DNA of 61,513 bases, taken from assembly GCA_044224215.1 (NCBI GenBank), contig JBGAKX010000010.1, positions 1-61,513 of the forward strand, read 5' to 3'. Of the stretch, positions 1 through 9,908 are shown in pieces. The first letter of the stretch is position 1, and each line of letters starts with the position of its first letter. The stretch is from DAOMFM01 sp035429825. GTDB taxonomy: Bacteria; Acidobacteriota; Blastocatellia; UBA7656; JADIYM01. The position numbers and the translations under genes were made by a program. The notes beneath the pieces are model-generated. The model worked only from the letters and a program-made list of their open reading frames with translations, was not told the origin of the DNA and did not search any database.

Positions 1-866
1 CCCAGGCTGAAGATGTCCGACCGGTGATCGACCGCCTCGCCCAGCGCCTGCTCCGGCGACATGTACGACGCCGTGCCCATCACCGCGCCGCTCTCCGTGT
101 GCTGGACCAGTGCCGACGAGACCGAATCAGCGCCCTCGACTCCAGATCGGTCCATCAGCTTCGCGATCCCGAAGTCGAGGATCTTCACGCGCCCGTCCTT
201 GGTCAGAAACAGGTTCTCGAGCTTGAGGTCGCGATGCACGATGCCCTTGTCGTGCGCTGCGACGAGCCCGCGCGCGACCTGGGTTCCATAGTCGATCGCC
301 TTGTCGAGCGGCAGCGGTCCTCGAGTAAGCCGCGCGCGCAGCGTCTCGCCGACGAGCAGTTCCGAGACGATGTACGGCGCACCGTCGTGCACTCCCACGT
401 CGTGGATGGCGAGGACGTTCGGGTGGTTGAGCGCGCCCGCGGCCCGGGCCTCGAGATCAAAGCGACGCAGCCGGTCGGGATCGGTCACCGACAGCGCAGG
501 CATCACCTTGAGCGCCACATCGCGCCCGAGCCGCGCATCCCGCGCGCGATAGACCTCGCCCATCCCGCCGCGGCCCACTTCGGCCTCGATTCGATACCGG
601 TCGCCGAGGACCTCACCGGGATTCAGGGCCGACGTCTTGGCGCGCACGGGTTCCGTGCCCGCCTCGCTGAGGCCGGCGACTCTCGCAATCGGCGAATCGG
701 CAACGAATGAGCCCGGACGGTCGTGCTCTTCGAGGAGCGAGTCAACCTCCAGCCGAAGCTGTCGGTCATCGGCGCACGCGTTGTCGAGAAACGCCGGACG
801 CGCATCCGGCTCGTGGCCGAGCGCCTCCTCGAACACCGCCCGAATCCGCTTCCAATCGGCCGGCAT
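1..866 (-). CDS. Serine/threonine protein kinase, C-terminus cut off by window edge
   Basis: Membrane-associated or cytosolic Hanks-type kinase. About 288 residues are visible. An N-terminal helical stretch (1-80) precedes the kinase domain, with the Gly-rich loop VGRGGMGEVY at 97-106, VALK lysine near 120, catalytic HRDLKLEN near 211-218 and DFG near 231-233, all intact, so it should be active. The ATG at 866 overlaps the stop of the upstream sigma-factor gene (TGATG), which suggests translational coupling. Sigma factor plus kinase is a recurrent acidobacterial pair in which the N-terminal region often resembles the one here; the substrate is unknown. The 3' end, which usually carries a transmembrane segment and TPR or WD40 repeats, lies outside the window. 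Confidence 0.93.
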   Translation of the reverse strand, partial: MPADWKRIRAVFEEALGHEPDARPAFLDNACADDRQLRLEVDSLLEEHDRPGSFVADSPIARVAGLSEAGTEPVRAKTSALNPGEVLGDRYRIEAEVGRGGMGEVYRARDARLGRDVALKVMPALSVTDPDRLRRFDLEARAAGALNHPNVLAIHDVGVHDGAPYIVSELLVGETLRARLTRGPLPLDKAIDYGTQVARGLVAAHDKGIVHRDLKLENLFLTKDGRVKILDFGIAKLMDRSGVEGADSVSSALVQHTESGAVMGTASYMSPEQALGEAVDHRSDIFSL

Positions 867-1438
867 CAGGATTCTTCCCCGGATCGCATATGACGGCGAA
901 GCCAGGCCCGCGCCGTGGACCACGCGCGATCGACCGAACTCGGAGATATTCCCAGCACTTCCGCCGTCTCCTCAACGGTCAGCCCGCCAAACGAGCGGAG
1001 CTCAACCACCTTCGCGAGTTCCGGATCCATGTCGCCGAGGTCCCGCAACGCGTCGTCGAGTGCGATCAGCTCCATGTCGCGCGACTCGGCTCCGACCCTG
1101 TCGTCATTCAGCGTCACGCGCGTGAGCAATCCACCGCGTTTTGACCGCGCCCGCCCCCGCGCGTGGTCGATGAGAATCCGGCGCATGCACTGCGCGGCGA
1201 CACCGAGAAAATGGGCGCGGTTCTGCCAAGCGACGTCCCGCTGACCGACGAGCCGCACGTACGCCTCGTGCACGAGCGCCGTCGGCTCGAGCGTGTGCCC
1301 GTCCCGTTCGTGGCGCAGGTACCCGGCGGCCATCCGGCGCAGCTCGGTGTAGAGGAGGAGTGTGACCTCGTCCACGGCACGCTGGTCGCCAGCGCGCATC
1401 TGGGCAAGCGCTGCGGTGATATCGGGCGAGCCTGTCAT
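866..1438 (-). CDS. ECF RNA polymerase sigma factor, TIGR02999-like
   Basis: A 190-residue group IV sigma factor. Region 2 spans roughly residues 30-95 (EPTALVHEAYVRLVGQ and the FLGVAAQCMRRILIDHAR helix), region 4 roughly 125-185 (LRSFGGLTVEETAEVLGISP helix-turn-helix). These are the hallmarks of the ECF family often called TIGR02999. I chose the ATG at 1438 because homologues begin about there; the open frame continues upstream to 1690 but that part is not sigma-like. The gene is followed with a one-base stop/start overlap by a Ser/Thr kinase, and no anti-sigma gene is adjacent, so control by the kinase is a reasonable inference. Confidence 0.92.
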   Translation of the reverse strand: MTGSPDITAALAQMRAGDQRAVDEVTLLLYTELRRMAAGYLRHERDGHTLEPTALVHEAYVRLVGQRDVAWQNRAHFLGVAAQCMRRILIDHARGRARSKRGGLLTRVTLNDDRVGAESRDMELIALDDALRDLGDMDPELAKVVELRSFGGLTVEETAEVLGISPSSVDRAWSTARAWLRRHMRSGEES

Positions 1439-1843
1439 CGCGAGATCTCCCGGATCCCTGACCGGCAGAGAGGTGTTTCGGCGCAGACTGTCGCGCACGA
1501 GTGCGTAGGAATTGGAGTATATCTCCGGCATTCCGATGCACATAGGTCCCACTCGCTCGATTGTGGTAGTCGTATGAAGACCGGGCGCTACCGCACCCGG
1601 CTCGGGGTACATCATTGCGCTCAACGCACGAACCGGAGCCGGGTGCGGTAGCGCCCGGCCTTCCGAGCGGTACACAGGACCACAACTCAACCCGACACAA
1701 CGACTTAGCGACTCTCGAAATAATCTCCGTCGCCCTGTCGATTTGGCGCCGTCCCGTTCGACGTGTAAGTAGAGCGAGGGTCAGACCGTTCGAGACGGCT
1801 GCAATGCCCGAGCTCGGAAACCGAAACCCAAGGAGATTCGACG
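1439..1843. other. Divergent intergenic region (405 bp)
   Basis: Separates the sigma/kinase operon (minus) from the YciI gene (plus) and must hold both promoters. I see no protein gene. Its one striking element is the long perfect inverted repeat annotated separately. I could not identify convincing -35/-10 boxes for either direction. Confidence 0.6.
1581..1658. repeat. 23-bp perfect inverted repeat, REP-like
   Basis: Arms 1581-1603 and 1636-1658 are exact reverse complements (core GGTAGCGCCCGG on the right arm) around a 32-nt spacer. The GGTAGCG(C)CCGG style recalls the REP/BIME-type palindromes scattered through large soil-bacterial genomes. It sits between divergent genes, so it is not a simple terminator of either one. 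It could be a mobile REP unit, a cruciform or a protein-binding site. Confidence 0.75.
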
Positions 1844-2275
1844 ATGCGATTCATGGTCATAGTCAAGGCAACACAGGAATCCGAAGCGGGCATCATGCCG
1901 AGCCAGGAACTGATCACCGCAATGGACAACTTCAACGAGGAGCTGGTGAAAGCCGGCATTTTCCTCGCGGGCGAAGGGCTCCAGCCGAGCTCGAAGGGCG
2001 TGCGTGTCCGGTTTTCGGGCGACAAGCGGACCGTCGTCGACGGACCGTTCGCCGAATCAAAGGAGCTGATCGCGGGTTTCTGGTTGTGGCAGGTCAAGTC
2101 GCTCGAGGAGGCGATCGAGTGGGTCAAGCGCTGCCCGAACCCGATGATGAGCGACTCCGACATCGAGATCCGCCAGGTATTCGAGATGGAGGACTTTGGC
2201 GAGGCGCTCACGCCCGAGCTCAGGGAGCGGGAGGAGCGGCTCCGCGCAATGGTGGAGCAGAACAGAAAGTCGTGA
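1844..2275 (+). CDS. YciI-like (DGPF domain) protein
   Basis: A 143-residue cytoplasmic protein of the YCII-related superfamily, a ferredoxin-like fold. The family signature DGPFAESKE is at about 66-74, with F-W-L-W following. A strong Shine-Dalgarno (AAGGAG) lies upstream of the ATG. In many bacteria such proteins are encoded beside a SigJ/DUF6596-type sigma factor; one is found here four genes downstream, so this may be the same regulatory unit with three extra genes inserted. Its biochemical activity is not known. Confidence 0.9.
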   Translation: MRFMVIVKATQESEAGIMPSQELITAMDNFNEELVKAGIFLAGEGLQPSSKGVRVRFSGDKRTVVDGPFAESKELIAGFWLWQVKSLEEAIEWVKRCPNPMMSDSDIEIRQVFEMEDFGEALTPELREREERLRAMVEQNRKS

Positions 2276-2440
2276 CGATCTCGCGCGCGCCCATCGTCCG
2301 GAGCATCTCGCCGGACGATGCGCCGGCGAGAGCGTTTCGCTGGCCATCGAGCGCGTCATTCGGTAGAAGACATGCGACATTGACGGCTTGACCGCGGATC
2401 AACGCCACGCCGTGCTGCACGCACCGCCCAGGAGGGACCC

Positions 2441-2968
2441 ATGTTTATCTTCGGTGTGATCATCGTCGTCCTCATCGGAGCGTTTCTCGCATACGCAGCG
2501 ACTCGACCCGACACGCTGCGTGTCGAGCGGTCCAAGAGCATCAATGCGCCGCCGGACCGGATCTTTGCTCTCATCAACGACTTTGAACGCTGGGGTCCAT
2601 GGTCGCCGTGGGAGAAGAAGGATCCCGCGATGCGCAGGACGTTCGGCGGCGCGGTCCGCGGCGTCGGCTCGGTGTACGAGTGGGACGGCAATCGCGACAT
2701 CGGCAAGGGGCGCATGGAGATCACCCAGTCGACGCCCTCGTCACGCATCGTGATTCAACTCGACTTCATCAAGCCGTTCGAAGCGCACAACATCGTCGAG
2801 TTCACGCTCGAGCCCGTCGCCGATGCAACGCACGTCAAATGGGTGATGCAGGGCCCCAGCCCGCTCCTGTCCAAGGTGATGGGCATCTTCATCAACATGG
2901 ACAAGATGATCGGGAAGGACTTTGAGGAGGGGCTCGCCAACCTCAAGCGCATCGCCGAGAAGTCTTAG
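2441..2968 (+). CDS. SRPBCC (START-like) family protein, membrane-anchored
   Basis: 175 residues. An N-terminal hydrophobic helix (about 2-22) is followed by a polyketide-cyclase/AHSA1-like SRPBCC domain: the RSKSINAPPDRIFALINDFERWGPWSPWEKKD pattern at the start is typical, ending in a long C-terminal helix (MDKMIGKDFEEGLANLKRI). The fold makes a hydrophobic ligand cavity. RBS AGGAGGG precedes the ATG. It lies 30 bp before the DoxX gene and probably shares its transcript. The ligand is unknown. Confidence 0.88.
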   Translation: MFIFGVIIVVLIGAFLAYAATRPDTLRVERSKSINAPPDRIFALINDFERWGPWSPWEKKDPAMRRTFGGAVRGVGSVYEWDGNRDIGKGRMEITQSTPSSRIVIQLDFIKPFEAHNIVEFTLEPVADATHVKWVMQGPSPLLSKVMGIFINMDKMIGKDFEEGLANLKRIAEKS

Positions 2969-3000
2969 CACCAATCGCCGGTTTTGACAGGAGGTCCGAT

Positions 3001-3381
3001 TTGGAGACATCGAGCGGCAAGATCGTATGGGTCGGGCGAGTGATCTCGGTACTTGCGCCCCTGCTGTTCATTTTCAGCGCGTTCATCAAGCTGACGGGAG
3101 GACCCGAGCTCGAACAGGGCATGGAGCATCTCGGGTTCCCAATATCACTGACGAAGCCGCTCGCGATTCTTGAGCTCTCGTGCGTCGCGATCTACCTGAT
3201 CCCGCGGACGGCCGTGCTTGGCGCTGTTCTGCTGACCGGGTATCTCGGCGGCGCGATCTGCACGCATCTGCGGGTCGGCGACCCGTTCTGGGTCCAGATT
3301 CTGCTCGGCCTTTTCATCTGGCTCGGAATCTATCTTCGCGAGGACAGACTGAGGGACGTGTTGCCCCTCCGACGTCCGTGA
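3001..3381 (+). CDS. DoxX-like integral membrane protein
   Basis: 126 residues with four predicted membrane helices (about 10-28, 52-68, 72-90, 97-113). The sequence GAICTHLRVGDPF between helices 3 and 4 and the general layout fit the DoxX/DUF4870-like small membrane family. The start is TTG at 3001, chosen because AGGAGGT sits 6 bases before it. Family members are often redox-associated, but the role here cannot be read from the sequence. Confidence 0.85.
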   Translation: METSSGKIVWVGRVISVLAPLLFIFSAFIKLTGGPELEQGMEHLGFPISLTKPLAILELSCVAIYLIPRTAVLGAVLLTGYLGGAICTHLRVGDPFWVQILLGLFIWLGIYLREDRLRDVLPLRRP

Positions 3382-3510
3382 TCTTTGTGTAATGCGTTGG
3401 TGTGATTGGAACTCACGCATGCGGGAGTGAGGCTGGAGGTAGTGCGATCGGTTCCCAGGGTCAACTGGCGACCGACATCTGCCTGATGAATCCTGCAAGG
3501 AAGGGATGTC

Positions 3511-4557
3511 ATGGACGAAGCAAAACTGCACGAGTTTATGGGGAAGCTCGTCACCGACATGGGTGGCGCAGCAATGATCGCGAATATCGTCGTGGGCGAG
3601 GAGCTCGGCCTGTACCGGGCGATGGCCGACAATGCTCTCATCACGCCCGAGGCGCTCGCGGCAAAGACCGGGTGCAACCCGCGCCTGATCCGCGAGTGGC
3701 TGAGCGCACAGGCGGCGGCGGGCTATGTCGAACACGAGGACGGACAGTTTCGTCTTCCACCAGAACAGGCCCTGGCGCTGGCGGTCGAGGACTCGCCGGT
3801 CTACGTCGCCGGCGGCGCCGTCGTGCTGGCAAGCCTATACCTCGACAAGGACAAGTTGGTCGACGCGATGCGCGGCAGCGGCGCCCTGCCGTGGGGAGAT
3901 CACCATCCGTGCATGTTCGGTGGCACTGAACGTTTCTTCCGGCCAGGCTACCGAAATCACCTCGTGCCGACCTGGCTCCCGGCCCTCGAGGGCGTTGTTG
4001 CCAAGCTCGAAGCCGGTGCGAAGGTGGCGGACGTCGGCTGCGGACACGGCGCGTCGACCGTCGTCATGGCGCAGGCCTTTCCGGAGTCGCGTTTCTTCGG
4101 GTTCGATTCGCACGGACCCTCGATTGCCACGGCCACTCAGCGTGCGGCTGAAGGCGGCGTCGCGGATCGCGTGAGCTTTACGCAGTCGACCGCAAAGACC
4201 TATGACGGCAACGACTACGACCTTGTGTGCTTCTTCGACTGCCTTCACGACATGGGCGACCCGGTCGGCGCCGCGGGTCATGCCCACCAGGCACTCAAGC
4301 CGGACGGGACGGTCCTGCTCGTCGAGCCGTTTGCCGGCGATGATCTGACCGAGAATCTCAATCCGTTCGGAAGATTGTTCTATGCGGCGTCCACGTTCAT
4401 CTGCACGCCGAATTCGCTGTCGCAGGAGGTCGGGCTCGGCCTTGGGGCGCAGGCCGGCGAGGCGCGGCTGAGGGACGTGTTCACCGAGGCGGGCTTCTCC
4501 GTCTTCCGCCGTGCGGCCGAGACGCCTTTCAACCTCGTGCTCGAGGCACGGAAATAG
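3511..4557 (+). CDS. Class I SAM-dependent methyltransferase with N-terminal winged helix
   Basis: 348 residues. The N-terminal ~90 residues form a dimerisation/winged-helix part (GCNPRLIREWLSAQAAAGYVE), like small-molecule O-methyltransferases and the 'transcriptional regulator' methyltransferases of actinobacteria. The Rossmann part has motif I VADVGCGHGAS at about 171-181, an acidic residue at the end of strand 2 (FFGFDSHG) and FFDCLHDMGDP as post-motif I. AAGGGATGTC precedes the ATG. The methyl acceptor is not predictable. It lies 130 bp after the DoxX gene and 73 bp before the sigma gene, all in the same direction. Confidence 0.9.
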   Translation: MDEAKLHEFMGKLVTDMGGAAMIANIVVGEELGLYRAMADNALITPEALAAKTGCNPRLIREWLSAQAAAGYVEHEDGQFRLPPEQALALAVEDSPVYVAGGAVVLASLYLDKDKLVDAMRGSGALPWGDHHPCMFGGTERFFRPGYRNHLVPTWLPALEGVVAKLEAGAKVADVGCGHGASTVVMAQAFPESRFFGFDSHGPSIATATQRAAEGGVADRVSFTQSTAKTYDGNDYDLVCFFDCLHDMGDPVGAAGHAHQALKPDGTVLLVEPFAGDDLTENLNPFGRLFYAASTFICTPNSLSQEVGLGLGAQAGEARLRDVFTEAGFSVFRRAAETPFNLVLEARK

Positions 4558-4630
4558 GGAACGAATCCCGAGCGCCTGCGAGCATCGCGCTTGCGGGCGC
4601 CGGGTGAAGGTGGTGTGATCGGTAGCCGGC

Positions 4631-5938
4631 GTGGCTCCCGATATACATCGCACGATCGACGCAGTCTGGCGAATCGAATCCGCCCGTATGATCGCGGGTC
4701 TTGCGCGCATCGTGCGCGACGTCGGGCTCGCGGAGGAGTGCGCGCAGGACGCGCTCGTCATCGCACTCGAGCGATGGCCCGAGACGGGAATCCCCGAAAA
4801 CCCCGGCGCGTGGCTGATGGCGACCGCAAAGCACCGCGCAATCGACCACCTTCGCCGGCAAAAGCTCGTCGAACGAAAGCACGAGGAGCTTGGCCGCGAG
4901 CTCGACGCGTTGCAGGCGACCGTTCCGGACATGGAAGCTGAACTGGATGACCACATCGGCGACGACATGCTGCGCCTGGTCTTTACGGCGTGCCACCCGG
5001 TGATCGCAATGGAAGCCCGGGTCGCGCTGACGCTGCGCATGCTCGGCGGGCTGTCGACGGACGAGATCGCGCGCGCGTACCTCGTCCCCACATCGACCAT
5101 TGCGCAGCGTATCGTGCGCGCAAAACGCGCGCTCGCCGACGCGCGCGTGCCGTTCGAGGTTCCCCGGGGCGAAGAGCTCGAGGAGCGCATGGCGTCGGTG
5201 CTCGCTGTCGTCTATCTCATCTTCAACGAGGGGTATGCCGCGACGGCAGGCGACGACTGGATGCGTCCCCAGCTGTGCGAGGAGGCGATGCGCCTTGGCC
5301 GCATCCTCGCCGGGCTCGCACCCGACGAGCCCGAGGTCCACGGCCTCGTGGCGCTGATGGAGCTGCAGGCGTCGCGTTCACGTGCAAGAGCCGCTGCGGA
5401 CGGACGGCCCGTGTTGCTGCTCGACCAGGACCGTGCGCGCTGGGACCATTTGCTGATCGGTCGCGGTCTCGCGGCCCTCGAGCGCGCCGCCCGGCTCGGC
5501 GGAGCTCACGGGCCCTACGCGCTGCAGGCGGCCATCGCGGCGTGCCACGCGCGGGCGCGCACGGCGGGCGAGACGGACTGGTCCCGCATCGCGTCGCTCT
5601 ACGACGTGCTTGGCCGGGTGTCGCCGTCGCCCGTCGTCGAGTTGAATCGCGGGGTCGCCCACGCAATGGCATTCGGTCCCGCGGCGGGGCTCGAGCTCGT
5701 GGACCGACTTGCGGACGAGCCCGCGCTTGCGAGCTACCACCTGCTGCCAGGCGTCCGCGGCGATCTGCTCGAGAAGCTCGGCAGGCTCGCGGAGGCGCGC
5801 GTCGAGTTCGAGCGCGCGGCCTCGCTCACGCGCAACACGCGCGAGCGCGACGTACTGCTCGAGCGCGCCGCCGCGTGCGAACGAGGGGCGGTTCGCCACG
5901 CTCCGTCACTGAGCCGTGCAGAAGACGAACACCAGTGA
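4631..5938 (+). CDS. ECF sigma factor with C-terminal DUF6596 domain
   Basis: 435 residues, much longer than a minimal ECF factor. Region 2 covers about 8-80 (RIVRDVGLAEECAQDALVIALERWP), region 4 about 115-170 (GGLSTDEIARAYLVPTSTIAQRIVRAKRAL). The remaining ~250 residues match the DUF6596 extension (VYLIFNEGYAAT, GRGLAALERAARLGG, YDVLGRVSPSPVVELNRGVAHAMAFGPAAGLELVD), a TPR-like regulatory part. GTG at 4631 is taken because homologues begin with this IHRTIDAVWRIESARMIAGLARIV segment. No anti-sigma gene is near; in this ECF group the extension itself is thought to replace it. The gene ends before a strong hairpin. Confidence 0.93.
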   Translation: MAPDIHRTIDAVWRIESARMIAGLARIVRDVGLAEECAQDALVIALERWPETGIPENPGAWLMATAKHRAIDHLRRQKLVERKHEELGRELDALQATVPDMEAELDDHIGDDMLRLVFTACHPVIAMEARVALTLRMLGGLSTDEIARAYLVPTSTIAQRIVRAKRALADARVPFEVPRGEELEERMASVLAVVYLIFNEGYAATAGDDWMRPQLCEEAMRLGRILAGLAPDEPEVHGLVALMELQASRSRARAAADGRPVLLLDQDRARWDHLLIGRGLAALERAARLGGAHGPYALQAAIAACHARARTAGETDWSRIASLYDVLGRVSPSPVVELNRGVAHAMAFGPAAGLELVDRLADEPALASYHLLPGVRGDLLEKLGRLAEARVEFERAASLTRNTRERDVLLERAAACERGAVRHAPSLSRAEDEHQ

Positions 5939-5954
5939 ACAGGTGCGGCCGGCC

Positions 5955-5977
5955 GGCCGGGGGTTCACCCCCCGGCC
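5955..5977 (+). terminator. GC-rich hairpin after the sigma gene
   Basis: Nine-bp perfect stem GGCCGGGGG/CCCCCGGCC with a 5-nt loop, 16 bases after the sigma-factor stop and before the convergent zinc-ribbon gene. No T-run follows, so either it works as a factor-assisted terminator or only stabilises the 3' end. Confidence 0.65.
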
Positions 5978-6118
5978 ACCGGCGCTGACACGTCCCGTCA
6001 CGTCTTCGTCAGGGTTCACCGTTGGTCAACGCGAGCCGCTGGGGGCGCCAAAGAGCGCTGCGCACTCGCGATGATCATACGGTTCCGCCGTTCGGACCAC
6101 GGTCGTGTCGAACCGCGA

Positions 6119-6853
6119 CTAGCCTCTACGCAGCGCGTCGTACTCTGTGGTGGCCAGTTCGAAGTCATTTCGAGCCTGCAGATACGATGTCGACTGCGCG
6201 ATGGCTGTCTGCTGCTGCGAAGCGGTTGTCAATTCGTCGACCATGGTTCGCATTGCCCGGATCATGCGATTGTGCGCATCTGCCGCCGCGGACGGCGGGC
6301 TGACAAGTTCGGCGCGGCGTTCGACGTCCGCAAGGTTGCTTATCGCAGTCGCGAGTTGCGTGCCCTGCGCAGTCTCGGCAATCCGGATCCCCTCGCGCCA
6401 TGATTTGAGCAGTGGTTCCATGCTCGAAACGTAGGCTGACAGGTCGCGTTGGGCGGTTGGATCGCTTTCCGAAGGCGACGTCGTCGTGACGATGGAAGGC
6501 GCCGGCGTCGTGACGATAACCGGCGCGGGCGCAGTCTGGCTCGTCGCCGGGGCCGTGTTGTCGATGGTTCGGTTCGTCCGCTCGGCACTCGCGCGATCCA
6601 GGTCGGTCTGGCTCTGGTGCCACTGACCCCATTGATAGAACAGCAGGCCGATGACTACGGCGCCGACGATGCCCAGGAGTGCCGTTACAATCTTGGCCTG
6701 GTCGCTCATCCCACGGTCGACGATGACCGCCGCAGGAACATCCCGTGTCGGGACGGCAAATGCTGCCGCCTGCAACGCCAGACCGCAGTTACTACATGTT
6801 GTCGCACCCACACCGTTTATTGCGCCACACGACGCGCACTTGAGTTGCTGCAT
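6119..6853 (-). CDS. Zinc-ribbon, single-pass membrane protein
   Basis: 244 residues. An N-terminal zinc ribbon (C6-x2-C9 and C20-x2-C23) is followed by a membrane helix at about 53-75, a Thr/Pro/Ala-rich linker (about 100-140) and a helical C-terminal domain with many Gln/Ala residues. The topology suggests a cytoplasmic zinc ribbon and an outside helical domain, as in many uncharacterised 'zinc-ribbon domain-containing' proteins. The ATG at 6853 is chosen because the ribbon begins five residues later; 26 extra in-frame codons upstream are not credible. Function unknown. Confidence 0.8.
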   Translation of the reverse strand: MQQLKCASCGAINGVGATTCSNCGLALQAAAFAVPTRDVPAAVIVDRGMSDQAKIVTALLGIVGAVVIGLLFYQWGQWHQSQTDLDRASAERTNRTIDNTAPATSQTAPAPVIVTTPAPSIVTTTSPSESDPTAQRDLSAYVSSMEPLLKSWREGIRIAETAQGTQLATAISNLADVERRAELVSPPSAAADAHNRMIRAMRTMVDELTTASQQQTAIAQSTSYLQARNDFELATTEYDALRRG

Positions 6854-6883
6854 GACTTGGAACTCCCTGATCTCTCGAGAATG

Positions 6884-6915
6884 CGAGTGGATTGCCCCTC
6901 GGGACAATCCACTCG
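6884..6915. repeat. 11-bp perfect hairpin upstream of the zinc-ribbon gene
   Basis: CGAGTGGATTG (6884-6894) and CAATCCACTCG (6905-6915) pair perfectly around a 10-nt loop, 31 bp upstream of the start of the zinc-ribbon gene. It could be an operator or a 5'-UTR hairpin. The 240 bp from here to the histidine-kinase stop hold no gene. Confidence 0.55.
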
Positions 6916-7153
6916 TACAGCCACGATGCAACCATAGGGCCAGACCTCAGTGAGCGGTCGAAAGCCCCCGAAACGCCAGTTTTGCGGCCAAAGCGAATTG
7001 CCGCTGGCCGTCAACGGCCCACGCAGGTTGTATGGATGGTGACGTGCCTGAATCCATCGTCGTACGTGTTCAATGCGCCCCAAACCGCGTTGCGTATGCA
7101 ACTCGGCCAGGAGCGTCGTGTCCGCAGCGGCGCACGATTCGCTCGATCCGCGA

Positions 7154-8476
<1,323 letters not shown>

Positions 8477-8488
8477 CACCGGGTGATA

Positions 8489-9838
<1,350 letters not shown>

Positions 9839-9908
9839 GTGTCTGCTCACTCAGGTGTCCGTCGCGTGCGAACATACCACGGCGCGCGGCCCGGCTGCCC
9901 CGTCCGGC

